Assembly: GCF_018006725.1 (NCBI RefSeq)
Contig: NZ_JAGMXV010000016.1
Span: forward strand, 1 to 41,827
Direction: 5' to 3'
From: Rhizorhabdus sp.
GTDB lineage: Bacteria; Pseudomonadota; Alphaproteobacteria; Sphingomonadales; Sphingomonadaceae
DNA: 41,827 bases
Shown here: piece after piece, positions 32,301 through 40,754 of the stretch
Layout: every line of letters begins with the position of its first letter
Numbering within the stretch: position 1 is the first letter of the stretch
Position numbers and translations under genes: made by a program
Notes under the pieces: model-generated
Told to the model about the DNA's origin: nothing
What the model saw: only the letters and a program-made list of their open reading frames with translations
Database searches by the model: none

Positions 32301-33887
32301 TCAACCGGCAATCCGCCGCGCGGCCATATAGCCCGACATGCCGCCCAGCCCCGGCCCCGGATGGGTCGAGGCACCGATCTGATAGAGCGCCTTGACCGGC
32401 GTGTCGTGGCGGCTCGGCACCGCTTGCGGGCGCCACAGCATGAACTGGTCGATCGAGCAGAGCCCGCCATAAGGATCGCCACCGACCAGATTGCAGTTCA
32501 GCGTCTCCAGATCGGCCGGCGAGATCGCGTGGTGGCCGATGATCCTTTCGCGCAGGCCGGGGCTCAGCGCGCACAGGCGGTCGACGATGCGATCGGCATA
32601 GGCTTCGCGCACCGCTTCGGTCCAGCGCCCGTCGGCGGGGACCGCGATATCGCCGAGCGCATCGCCCTTCAGTTCGCCGTTGCGCGGCAATTCCTGCAGC
32701 TGGATCCAGAGGATCGCTTTGCCCTCAGGCGCTCGGCTCGGGTCGATCGCAGTGGGCTGCGCGACGACGATCGTCGCCTCGGCGGGGAGCAGGCCACGCT
32801 CGGCTTCGTTGACCGCGCGCGACACCGCGTCGAGCCCGTCGGTGACATGGAGCATCGCCACCTTCGCGAGCGACGCGTCGGGCCACTCGGGCGGAGACGA
32901 CAGCGCCAGATGGATCTGCATCTCGCCCCGGCCATATTGGAAGGCGGCGGCCTCCTGGCGCACCGGTTGCGGCACGTCGACATCGGCCAGCAGCCGGTCG
33001 TAAAGTTGCGTCGGCGTGACCGAGGCGACGACCGCCCGGCGCGCCGCGATGCGCTCGCCATCGGCCAGCCGCACGCCCGTCGCCTTGCCGCCCGCAACTT
33101 CGATCGCCTGCACGTCGGCACCGATACGGATCGCGCCGCCATGCTCCTCGATGAGCGCACGGAAGGCGGCGACGATCCGGTCACTGCCGCCTTCGACCAT
33201 CGGCGCGCCGACCGCTTCGAGCGAGAAGAGGACGAGCCGGTTCATCAGCGCCGACATGCTGCTTTCGGGTGACAGGCCGACATGCAGAACCCAGGGGGCG
33301 AACAGCCCGCGCGCGGCCGGCGAGGTAAAGTCCTGCGACAGCCAGCCGCGCGTCGAGCGCAGCGCCTTGCCGAAGAAGGCCGCAAGCCCCTTGAGCCCGC
33401 GCCGCCGCGCTTCACCGAGCAGTAGTCTGATCGTCGGCCAGGACCAGAGCTCGCCGCCGAGCAGGCCGAAGATCAGCCCCGCATCGGCCTCGACCGCCTG
33501 CATCGCCCGGCGATAGGCGTCCCCGTCGCCGGGTGCCGCCGCATCGAGCGCGGCGACATTGGCCTCGCGATCGGTGCGGAACAGCAGCGCCGACCCGTCC
33601 GACCGCAGCAGCGCGGTCGGCGCGTCGGTGTTGACGAAGCGAAGCCCGTGCCGCGCCAGCGCCGGGCCGAGTTCGCCATAATGCGGCGAGGTCACGAACA
33701 GCGGGTAGAGCGTCGACAGCGTATCGTGGCGAAAGCCGGGAAGGGTCAGCTCTTCGGTCCGGATGCAGCCCCCCGCGACGTCGTTGCGCTCGAGCAGCAG
33801 GACGCGCTGTCCGCGCAGCGAGAGCATCGCGCCGCAGACCAGCGCGTTGATCCCGCTGCCGATAATGACGACGTCGGCGTCGCTCAT
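32301..33887 (-). CDS. COG1233-type FAD oxidoreductase (phytoene-desaturase-like, PYROXD2 type)
   Basis: This 528-residue flavoprotein has the N-terminal dinucleotide-binding motif VVIIGSGINALVCGAML and ERNDVAGGCIRTEEL (residues 5-48), and the C-terminal substrate/FAD segment GASTHPGPGLGGMSGYMAARRI. These match the carotenoid desaturase-related COG1233 family, which includes many uncharacterised dehydrogenases in catabolic clusters. The start overlaps the SDR stop by four bases (ATGA). As the last gene of the run starting with the monooxygenase, it could desaturate or oxidise an intermediate of the degradation pathway; its substrate is unknown. Confidence 0.86.
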   Translation of the reverse strand: MSDADVVIIGSGINALVCGAMLSLRGQRVLLLERNDVAGGCIRTEELTLPGFRHDTLSTLYPLFVTSPHYGELGPALARHGLRFVNTDAPTALLRSDGSALLFRTDREANVAALDAAAPGDGDAYRRAMQAVEADAGLIFGLLGGELWSWPTIRLLLGEARRRGLKGLAAFFGKALRSTRGWLSQDFTSPAARGLFAPWVLHVGLSPESSMSALMNRLVLFSLEAVGAPMVEGGSDRIVAAFRALIEEHGGAIRIGADVQAIEVAGGKATGVRLADGERIAARRAVVASVTPTQLYDRLLADVDVPQPVRQEAAAFQYGRGEMQIHLALSSPPEWPDASLAKVAMLHVTDGLDAVSRAVNEAERGLLPAEATIVVAQPTAIDPSRAPEGKAILWIQLQELPRNGELKGDALGDIAVPADGRWTEAVREAYADRIVDRLCALSPGLRERIIGHHAISPADLETLNCNLVGGDPYGGLCSIDQFMLWRPQAVPSRHDTPVKALYQIGASTHPGPGLGGMSGYMAARRIAG

Positions 33888-34678
33888 CCCTGCGCGCCCG
33901 ACAGCAGCGGCATCAGCGGAATGCGGCGTTCGGGGCCGAGTATGCCGTAACCGCCGTCGACGCTGGTTTCGCTGCCGGTCATGTAGCTGGCGGCGGTCGA
34001 GGCGACGAAGCTCACCACCTCTGCCACTTCGGCCGCATCGGCGACGCGTCCGAGCAGGTTGAGGTCGGCCGACACCGCATCGGCATGGGCGCGGTCGCCG
34101 GCGGTCAGTCCGTCGAAGGGATCGGACCAGATATGGCCGAGCGTGACCATGTTCACGCGGATGCCGTCGGCGGCATAGTCGAGCGCCTGCGCCTTGGTCA
34201 GGTGGCGCAGCGCCGCCTTGGCGACCGGATAGGCCCAGCGCCCGACATGCGGGAACACGCCGGAGATCGAACCGATGTTGACGATCGTGCCACCGACCGC
34301 CGCAAGGTGCGGACGCGCAACTTCGCCCAGGATCGCGGCGGAGACAGCCGACACGTTGAGCGTCTCGAGCCAGGTCGCCCGCGAGGTCGCCGAACCTTCG
34401 TCGCCATAGCTGCAGGCATTGTTGACGAGGATGTCGAGCCGGCCGAAGCCGGTGACCGCCGCATCGACGAGTGCGGCCAGCGCGGCGTCGTCGGTGATGT
34501 CGGTCGCGACGAAGCGCGCGCGTGCGCCGAGTTCGGCCTCGATCGCACGCCCCTTGTCGACGCTGCGCGCGGCGATCAGGACGGTCGCGCCCTCGGCGTG
34601 CAGCTTGCGGGTGATCGCGGCGCCGATCGATGCGGCGCCCCCGGTGACGATGGCCACGCGGCCGTCATGCTGTCTCAT
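33884..34678 (-). CDS. Short-chain dehydrogenase/reductase (SDR)
   Basis: This 264-residue classical SDR has the cofactor motif VAIVTGGAASIGAAI at the N terminus (the usual second Gly of TGxxxGxG is Ser), NNAC, the catalytic Ser in VNIGSISG, and YxxxK in YPVAKAA. GGGAGAA lies just before the ATG at 34678. The start overlaps the stop of the monooxygenase gene by one base (TGATG), so the genes are coupled. It would oxidise a secondary alcohol or reduce a ketone made in the same pathway. The C-terminal tail carries the common SDR ending (GSETSVDGGYGILG). Confidence 0.92.
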   Translation of the reverse strand: MRQHDGRVAIVTGGAASIGAAITRKLHAEGATVLIAARSVDKGRAIEAELGARARFVATDITDDAALAALVDAAVTGFGRLDILVNNACSYGDEGSATSRATWLETLNVSAVSAAILGEVARPHLAAVGGTIVNIGSISGVFPHVGRWAYPVAKAALRHLTKAQALDYAADGIRVNMVTLGHIWSDPFDGLTAGDRAHADAVSADLNLLGRVADAAEVAEVVSFVASTAASYMTGSETSVDGGYGILGPERRIPLMPLLSGAQG

Positions 34679-36186
34679 CAGTTTCTCCCGGTGCTGGTCG
34701 TGGAAAGGGTGCGGCCATGGCGCTTCAGCAGGCGCGGCAGCAGGCCGGCATATTCGGCGGCGTCGATCGACACGAACCATTGCCGGATGCGCGTCAGCAG
34801 CGGCAGCCGCAGGTCGATCTCGGCCAGCAGCTCGTCCATATGGTGGACCGAGAAGGGGATGATGTTGGTCCCCTTCGAATGTTTGCCGTTGGTGCGCTGC
34901 TCCATCCAGGCAAGGCGGCTGTCGATATAGCGGCGCTGCTCCTCCTCCGGCGGCAGGACCAGCCCTCCGACCAGCATATTGGCGATCCACAGCGCGCTGA
35001 CTTCGGCGTTGAGCTGGCTGAAGAAGGAGGAGTTATAGCCGTTGAAAGCGATGCCCGGCACGCCGAGCGGGAGCATCGACCGGTAGAGGCGGAAATTGCC
35101 GCGCTCGTCGGTGACCTTCGACAGCACATCCCGATCGAGAAAGTCGCAGCGCTGGTGCCATCCGGTGCCGCAGATGATGACGTCGGCGGGCACCGTCGTG
35201 CCGTCGGACAGGCGCGCCTGCCCCGGCGAAAGTTCGGCGATCTCGCCGCGATGGAAACTGATCCGCCCGTCGCCGATCGCCTCGTAAAAGCCGTCGGTGA
35301 CGAGGCTGACCGTGCTCCGCGCGATGGTCTCCAGCTTGCCGTCCGGCTCCAGCCCGATTTCCTTGAGCCGCAGCTGCCGGGCGATCACGCCCTGCACGCT
35401 GTTCATCATCGCGTTGCGGATCGGCTTGCCGGGCCCGTGGAGGAAGCGCTCGAAGCCCTTGACCTCGATATAGCGGAACAGCCCTTCGCCCAAGCGGTTG
35501 AGGAAGAGATGCTTGAAGTTCAGCGTGTTGGCGAGCTTCTTGGGGATCTTCCAGATGATGCTGCGCGCGATCACGCGCGTCGACGCCGCGACCTCCATAC
35601 AGGCGCGCGCCACGTCGCAGGACGACTTGCCATAGCCGACGACCAGCAGATTGCGTCCACGCGCGATCTCCGGATCGGTGAACTGGCTGGTGTGAAGGAT
35701 TTGCCCACCTGAGTCGCGGAAGGCGTCGCTGCCCGGATAAGGCGGAATGGCGGGGATGGAGAAGATGCCGTTGCAGACGATCAGATAGTCGAACGCTTTC
35801 GTCTCCACGCTGCCGTCGGCCACCGACCGGCTCTCGATCGTCCACCGTCCGCTGCCGTCGCCGACCGGCCGGGCGGCAGTGACCTCGCGGCCGAGGCGGA
35901 TCGAGCTGCGCAGGCCGAAATGATCGACATAGGTTTCCAGATAGGCCTGGACCTGGGCGCCGGTCGGCCATTCGGGATAGTCGGCGGGCATCGGCCAGTC
36001 GGAAAAGGCATAGGTTTCGCGCGGGTTCTGCGTCGTCAGTCCCGGATAGCGCCGCGATGCGGACCACACCCCGCCGATGTCCGCCTCCTTTTCGAAGACG
36101 GTCACCTCGAAGCCGAATTGCCTGAGCGTCTTGGCGGTGCTCAGTCCCGCGAGGCCCGCCCCGATGATCGCGATGTCGTGAACCAT
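34678..36186 (-). CDS. Flavin-containing monooxygenase (FMO/BVMO-like)
   Basis: This 502-residue protein has the FAD motif IAIIGAGLAGLSTAKTL near residue 6 and the second dinucleotide motif LLVVGYGKSSCDVA near residue 185. The HTSQFTDP segment (about 164-172) corresponds to the fingerprint region between them (GxxxHxxxF rather than the full FxGxxxHxxxW of Baeyer-Villiger enzymes). Later, IICGTGWHQRCDFLD has the family motif ATGY/TGW. The ATG at 36186 is favoured by GGGGAG just upstream. It would insert oxygen into a ketone or heteroatom substrate using NADPH. It is transcribed with the SDR and the COG1233 gene. Confidence 0.88.
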   Translation of the reverse strand: MVHDIAIIGAGLAGLSTAKTLRQFGFEVTVFEKEADIGGVWSASRRYPGLTTQNPRETYAFSDWPMPADYPEWPTGAQVQAYLETYVDHFGLRSSIRLGREVTAARPVGDGSGRWTIESRSVADGSVETKAFDYLIVCNGIFSIPAIPPYPGSDAFRDSGGQILHTSQFTDPEIARGRNLLVVGYGKSSCDVARACMEVAASTRVIARSIIWKIPKKLANTLNFKHLFLNRLGEGLFRYIEVKGFERFLHGPGKPIRNAMMNSVQGVIARQLRLKEIGLEPDGKLETIARSTVSLVTDGFYEAIGDGRISFHRGEIAELSPGQARLSDGTTVPADVIICGTGWHQRCDFLDRDVLSKVTDERGNFRLYRSMLPLGVPGIAFNGYNSSFFSQLNAEVSALWIANMLVGGLVLPPEEEQRRYIDSRLAWMEQRTNGKHSKGTNIIPFSVHHMDELLAEIDLRLPLLTRIRQWFVSIDAAEYAGLLPRLLKRHGRTLSTTSTGRN

Positions 36187-36307
36187 GCGTCTCCCCATAT
36201 TCGTGGGAGACAGGCTAAAGCGGGGTCGCGGGAAGCGTTATGCGCGCACTGCCGAGATTGTCCGCTGAGTGCGGCAACCTTGTGCCGCCGCTCGCCCCGG
36301 CAGAAGC

Positions 36308-37285
36308 TCAGCTGGCGCGGCGGCGCAGCGTCTCGGACGGGGTCTCGCCGAACAGCGAGCGATATTGGCCGGCGAAACGGCCGAGCTCGTAGAAGCCCCA
36401 GCGACTGGCGACATCGGCGACGCCCAGCGGGAGCGGCGCGCTGGTCAGTTCCTCATGCACGCGCCGCAGCCGGGTCAGCCGCAGATAGGCCATGGGCGAG
36501 ATGTCGCGGAAGCGCTGGAAGCCCTCGAACAGCGTCCGGCTGCTGACGCCGCTGACGGCGACGAGGCGCGCCATGTCGATCGGCTCGTCGGCATGGTCCT
36601 CGATATAGCGCTCGACAAGGCGGACATGACGCGGCGCGATCGCGCAGCCGCCGCGCTGCAGCGCTTCCGAATAATTATGCGGCTGGGTTTCGAGCAGATT
36701 GGTGAGCAGCAGCGCCTCCAGCTGGCGCGTGGTTGCCCGGGCCGGGGTCGTCCGGTCGAGTTCGCCCATCAGCGCGGCGACATATTGCCACCAGATCGCG
36801 ACGGTCCCTTCCATGGGCATTGTCGTCGCAAAGCGAACCGGCGCGCGGATCGGCTTGTCGAGCAGGATCGCCAATTGCTGTTCGAGCGCGTCGCGTTCGA
36901 TCCGCACCATCGCCTTGGTGCAGGCCTGGTCCCACACCATGCGGACCGGATCGGTCGGGTTGAGCAGGGTCGCCGTCGCCCGATCGGCGCGAAAGCTTTT
37001 GCCCTCGGAGGTGATCGTCGCGCTGCCGGCAACCGGCAGCATCAGCAGGTAGAAATCCTCGAGACAGCCGGGATCGATCTCGACCTCGGCGCCATAGCTC
37101 ATCATCCCCACGCTGATCCGGTCGAGCGCCAAGCTGTTCTGCCACGCATCGAGACGGCCGGTGCCGCCGATGGGATCGAGCCGGTGCGAGCAATAGACCT
37201 TCGAGACCTTCTCGCGCGTCTCATCGACGTCGATCGAACGGAAATAGCGATGCGCCGCGAGTGAAGGCGGATTGATGCACAGCAT
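36308..37285 (-). CDS. AraC-family transcription regulator
   Basis: This 325-residue protein has an N-terminal ligand/dimerisation region (AraC-binding-like, LDRISVGMMSYGAEVEI and YLLMLPVAGSATITS) and a C-terminal double helix-turn-helix (about residues 225-320; IDMARLVAVSGVSSRTLFEGFQRFRDISPMAYLRLTRLRRV and GVADVASRWGFYELGRFAGQYRSLFGETPSE). The start at 37285 has GAGGAT upstream; ATG at 37324 is an alternative. It lies between the TonB receptor and the monooxygenase, all in one direction, so it probably activates this catabolic run on binding its substrate. Confidence 0.9.
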   Translation of the reverse strand: MLCINPPSLAAHRYFRSIDVDETREKVSKVYCSHRLDPIGGTGRLDAWQNSLALDRISVGMMSYGAEVEIDPGCLEDFYLLMLPVAGSATITSEGKSFRADRATATLLNPTDPVRMVWDQACTKAMVRIERDALEQQLAILLDKPIRAPVRFATTMPMEGTVAIWWQYVAALMGELDRTTPARATTRQLEALLLTNLLETQPHNYSEALQRGGCAIAPRHVRLVERYIEDHADEPIDMARLVAVSGVSSRTLFEGFQRFRDISPMAYLRLTRLRRVHEELTSAPLPLGVADVASRWGFYELGRFAGQYRSLFGETPSETLRRRAS

Positions 37286-37327
37286 GGTTCGATCCTCGTC
37301 AGATGGTCGGTTATGCTCCTGCAATCA

Positions 37328-37360
37328 GCGCCGGCAGGGTTTCACGATTCCCGCCGGCGC
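37328..37360 (-). terminator. Hairpin between the TonB receptor gene and the AraC gene
   Basis: GCGCCGGC (37328-37335) pairs with GCCGGCGC (37353-37360), with three more G-C pairs after a bulge. It is placed in the 87-base gap after the receptor stop. There is no U-tract, so a partial terminator or processing site is possible. Confidence 0.4.
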
Positions 37361-37372
37361 GCAACGCCTGCG

Positions 37373-39772
37373 TCACATCTTCCACTTCGCGGTCAGATAC
37401 CATTCGCGCGGCCGGGCGAAGAGCTGCTCGTAGACGCGGAAGGACGCGCCGTAGATGCCGGTCTGCGTATAGCGTTCATTGGTGATGTTGGTGACGCCCG
37501 CGACGAAGCTGATCGAGCGGCCGGGCAGGTCCCAGGCGACCGATCCGTTCAGCAGATGATAGCCGCCCTGATAGAGCTCCGCCGTGCTGAGGGCGTCCAT
37601 GAAGAAGCCCGAGCGGTAGGACCAGTCGAGCCGAGGGGTGATCTCGCCGCCACCCGGTAGCTCGAAGCTTTTCAGCAGCGAGGCGCTGAGCGTCCATCTG
37701 GAGATGCGCTCGAACTTCGATGCGCGGGTGATCTCGGTCGCAGCAGGGTCGATCGAGGTATAGGACGGATCGAGATAGCCGGCGCTCGCCTCGACGAAGA
37801 CGCCTCCGCCGGGCGACAGCCGCGCCTCCAGCTCGGCGCCCTTGATCTCGGCGCGCGCGGCGTTCTTGGTGACCGGGGCCACGCCGGTGAAAACCTGCAC
37901 CTGCAGATCGTCATATTTGGTCAGGAACACCGCGCCGTTGAGCGTCAGCCGGCGATCGAGCAGTTCGGACTTGAAGCCCGCCTCGAACGCCGACGCCTTC
38001 TCCGCACCATATTCGGGCGTGGCGGCCAGCGGCGGGAAGACGCGCTGGACGAAACCGCCGCTCTTGAAACCGCGAGAGAAGGAGCCGTAGAGCATCAGCC
38101 GGTCGGCCGGCTTCCAGGCGAGATTGACCATCGGGGTCAGGTCGTCCTCGCTCCGCTTCACCGTCACGAAGGGCAGCACGCGAGTCTTCGGCGTATTGGG
38201 GCTGCCGGCGATCAGCTGCGCGCCCGGCGTGCGATCGACGAAGATCGTCTGATCCGGCAGGAAGCTCTTGTCGTCCTTAGTATAGCGCAGACCAGCGGTC
38301 AGATCGAGGCTGTCGGTCAGCTTGACCGTCGCCTGGCCGAAGGCCGCATAGCTGCGGGTCTTGAACCGGCCGCCCGACTGGAAATTGACCGGGGTGAAAT
38401 CGAGGATGTTCACATTGTTGCCGGTCTCGTCGAAATAATAGGCGCCGACCGCATATTTGACCCGATCCGCAAAGGCATCGCCGGTCAGCTGGACCTCCTG
38501 GCTGAACTGCTCGTCGGTCAGGCTGTCGAAGAAATGGGTGATCGTCAGCGGCGAATGATCCCCGTCGCGCGCGAAGCGGCCCTTCAGATGGCGATAGGCG
38601 GTGATCGACTTGAGCTTGGCCGCTCCCAGGTTCCACTCGATCGTGCCGCTGGCCGCCCACACCTTGTTGCGCGAATATTGCGGGGCCGTCCCGGCATCGG
38701 TCGTGCGGCTGACATAGTCATCGCCATAGCAGGCCGCCCCGCTGCCCTGCGGGCTGTAGGGGTTGAAGCCGAGGCAGTTCTGTCCGCCGAGAAAGGTCGC
38801 GATATAGTTGTTGAGCAGCGCGAAATTGTCGACCGGCGCGTCGAAGGGCGGGTTGATGACGTAGAAGCCGGGGGTGGCCGGGCTGCCCGGCGGCAGCATC
38901 GGCAGCCCCTGCGGGTTGAAAACGGCCGAGCGATAGTCGATCCCCGACAGCGTCAGGGCGGGGCCATGGCTGCGATCGTCGGTGCCTTCGACCGCCAGAT
39001 TGATTTCAAGGTCGGACGAGGGCGTCCAGCGCAGTTGCAGGCGGCCGGTCTGGGTGTTCACATTGCCCAGGTCCTTCCTGTCGGCGGTGCGGGTGACATA
39101 GCCGTCGCGGATGAAGCTGCCGACCGACAGGCGCGCCGCGAGCGTCTCGCCGAGAGGCACGTTGATCATGCCCTTTACGTCGAAGCGGCCATAGCGCCCC
39201 GTCGTCGCCTGCGCCGCAGCCTCGAACCGGTCGCGCGGCTTGACCGTTGTCAGGCTGAGCGCGCCGCCGATGGTGTTGCGCCCGAACAGCGTGCCCTGCG
39301 GCCCGCGCAGCACCTCGATCCGCTCGACGTCGACCAGATCGAGCAGAGCGCCCACCGAGCGTGCGACATAGACCCCGTCGACATAGACGCCGACGCCGGG
39401 TTCAGTCGTGGGCAGGAACTCCTTCTGCCCGATGCCGCGAATGTAGATGGCCGCCGAGGAACTGGCGCCGCCGAAACTGGGGTTGTTCTGGAAGGTCAGG
39501 TTGGGCGTGAAGGTAGCGATGCCGTCGACCTTGTCGAGACCGCGCGCGGCGAGCGATTCGCCGCTGAACGCCGACATGGCGATGGGAATGTCCTGCGCGC
39601 GCTCCTCACGCTTGCGGGCGGTGACGATGATGTCGCCCTCACCAAGCAGATCGGCGCGCGACGTCTGCGCCCCTTCGCCCGATGCGGCGGTCGTCTGCGC
39701 CTGCACGGGCAGGGCGAGCGCCGCCGCGACCGCACCCATCATATGAAACGCCGGACTCCATCCCTTGACCAT
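37373..39772 (-). CDS. TonB-dependent outer-membrane receptor
   Basis: This 799-residue receptor has a signal peptide (to about residue 26, ALPVQAQ) and the TonB box region GDIIVTARKREERAQDIPIAM. The plug has YIRGIGQKEFLPTTEPGVGVYVDGVYVARS and VERIEVLRGPQGTLFGRNTIGGALS. A 22-strand barrel follows, with the typical last strand (EWYLTAKWKM). The start at 39772 has GAAGGGGA six bases upstream. The FNRNTIGGAL-type plug is typical of sphingomonad receptors of the FyuA/CirA-like group used for hydrophobic compounds or siderophores. It is the first gene of the receptor-AraC-monooxygenase run and probably imports the pathway substrate. Confidence 0.9.
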   Translation of the reverse strand: MVKGWSPAFHMMGAVAAALALPVQAQTTAASGEGAQTSRADLLGEGDIIVTARKREERAQDIPIAMSAFSGESLAARGLDKVDGIATFTPNLTFQNNPSFGGASSSAAIYIRGIGQKEFLPTTEPGVGVYVDGVYVARSVGALLDLVDVERIEVLRGPQGTLFGRNTIGGALSLTTVKPRDRFEAAAQATTGRYGRFDVKGMINVPLGETLAARLSVGSFIRDGYVTRTADRKDLGNVNTQTGRLQLRWTPSSDLEINLAVEGTDDRSHGPALTLSGIDYRSAVFNPQGLPMLPPGSPATPGFYVINPPFDAPVDNFALLNNYIATFLGGQNCLGFNPYSPQGSGAACYGDDYVSRTTDAGTAPQYSRNKVWAASGTIEWNLGAAKLKSITAYRHLKGRFARDGDHSPLTITHFFDSLTDEQFSQEVQLTGDAFADRVKYAVGAYYFDETGNNVNILDFTPVNFQSGGRFKTRSYAAFGQATVKLTDSLDLTAGLRYTKDDKSFLPDQTIFVDRTPGAQLIAGSPNTPKTRVLPFVTVKRSEDDLTPMVNLAWKPADRLMLYGSFSRGFKSGGFVQRVFPPLAATPEYGAEKASAFEAGFKSELLDRRLTLNGAVFLTKYDDLQVQVFTGVAPVTKNAARAEIKGAELEARLSPGGGVFVEASAGYLDPSYTSIDPAATEITRASKFERISRWTLSASLLKSFELPGGGEITPRLDWSYRSGFFMDALSTAELYQGGYHLLNGSVAWDLPGRSISFVAGVTNITNERYTQTGIYGASFRVYEQLFARPREWYLTAKWKM

Positions 39773-39932
39773 CGTCTGTCCCCTTCTCCAGCCCCCGCCT
39801 TGCGGTGAGCCCATTCCCTTGGCTGGGAGAGAACAGCATTCGGCCGCCACAAGTTATGCAGCCAATGCGGCGGCTGTGCGCCGATTGCGGTTTAGTGACG
39901 GCGGCGCGACCGGTCCGCGCCCGATAGAAATA

Positions 39933-39946
39933 TGGACTATAGTCCA
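39933..39946. promoter_or_regulatory. TetR operator copy 1: TGGACTATAGTCCA
   Basis: A perfect 14-bp palindrome lies between the divergent TonB receptor and tetR, 44 bases upstream of the tetR start. The same palindrome occurs at 40702-40715. Two exact copies flanking the tetR gene strongly suggest its operator. Confidence 0.8.
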
Positions 39947-39990
39947 ATTCATGCTATTGCCGACACCGAACTTCGACGGAGCGGAATGGA

Positions 39991-40692
39991 ATGGCGCGCA
40001 GATCGACGGCAGCTCTGGACGAAGACGGGCTTCCGCAGGACATGTCGCGCCGCGAACGCAACAAGGCGCGGACCCGAGCCGCCATCCTGGAGGCGAGCAT
40101 CATCTGCATGGCCGAATCGGGCGTGCAGGACGCGACGATGGACCAGATCGCCGCCGCCGCCGACGTCGCCCGGGCCACTTTGTTCAACTATTTCCCCAGC
40201 AAGAACGACATCATCGAGGCGCTGGTCGCCGAGAATGACGCGGGATTCTTCATGGCGATCGAAGGCTGGCGGCAGGCCACGCATCTGACGACGGTCGAGA
40301 AGCTGGCAGGGCTGTTCGCCGCGACCGATCATTATCTGCGGCGCGCGCCCGCTCGGCGGCGCGCTGTTCTCAGCATGTCCTGGAGGAACTGGGGCCAGCC
40401 CGGAAACCAGCAACGCGTCCAGCGGGTCGTCGATGCCTTCACCGCCCTGCTCGACGACGGACGTCATGGCGGGGACCTGTCGCCGCAGCTCGACAGCGCC
40501 ATCGCGGGAGAGATCATCGCGCAGACCTATATGGGGGTGATCCACGCCTGGCGGATGGACGAGGCGCATCCCGCAGCGAATCGGCTCGACGTCGTGGCGC
40601 GCCTGCTGGCGACGATGATCGCGCCAGGCACGCCCTTCCCGGATCGCGCTCCCCTGCCACCCGTGCCATCGATCGCAGAAATTCAGACCTGA
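39991..40692 (+). CDS. TetR-family transcription regulator
   Basis: This 233-residue protein has an N-terminal TetR DNA-binding domain (RNKARTRAAILEASIICMAESG, then ATMDQIAAAADVARATLFNYFPSKNDIIEALV) and a helical C-terminal ligand domain. The start at 39991 has CGGAG upstream; ATG at 40042 (MSRRERNKAR) is an alternative. Palindromes with an identical core lie before this gene and after it, ahead of the acyl-CoA ligase, so it probably represses both its own gene, perhaps the divergent TonB receptor, and the ligase. Confidence 0.93.
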   Translation: MARRSTAALDEDGLPQDMSRRERNKARTRAAILEASIICMAESGVQDATMDQIAAAADVARATLFNYFPSKNDIIEALVAENDAGFFMAIEGWRQATHLTTVEKLAGLFAATDHYLRRAPARRRAVLSMSWRNWGQPGNQQRVQRVVDAFTALLDDGRHGGDLSPQLDSAIAGEIIAQTYMGVIHAWRMDEAHPAANRLDVVARLLATMIAPGTPFPDRAPLPPVPSIAEIQT

Positions 40693-40701
40693 TTATTTTT
40701 A

Positions 40702-40715
40702 TGGACTATAGTCCA
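40702..40715. promoter_or_regulatory. TetR operator copy 2: TGGACTATAGTCCA
   Basis: This is an identical 14-bp palindrome 10 bases after the tetR stop and 40 bases before the ligase start. It lies just upstream of a TATAAT -10 element (40722-40727), so a bound repressor would block that promoter. Confidence 0.8.
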
Positions 40716-40721
40716 ACTATA

Positions 40722-40727
40722 TATAAT
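40722..40727 (+). promoter_or_regulatory. Possible -10 element of the acyl-CoA ligase promoter
   Basis: TATAAT is followed by the ligase start 28 bases later. The -35 region falls inside the operator and is poorly conserved (TTATGG), as expected for a repressor-covered promoter. Confidence 0.4.
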
Positions 40728-40754
40728 ATCGAGCCTGTGAAGGCCAAGGAGAGG

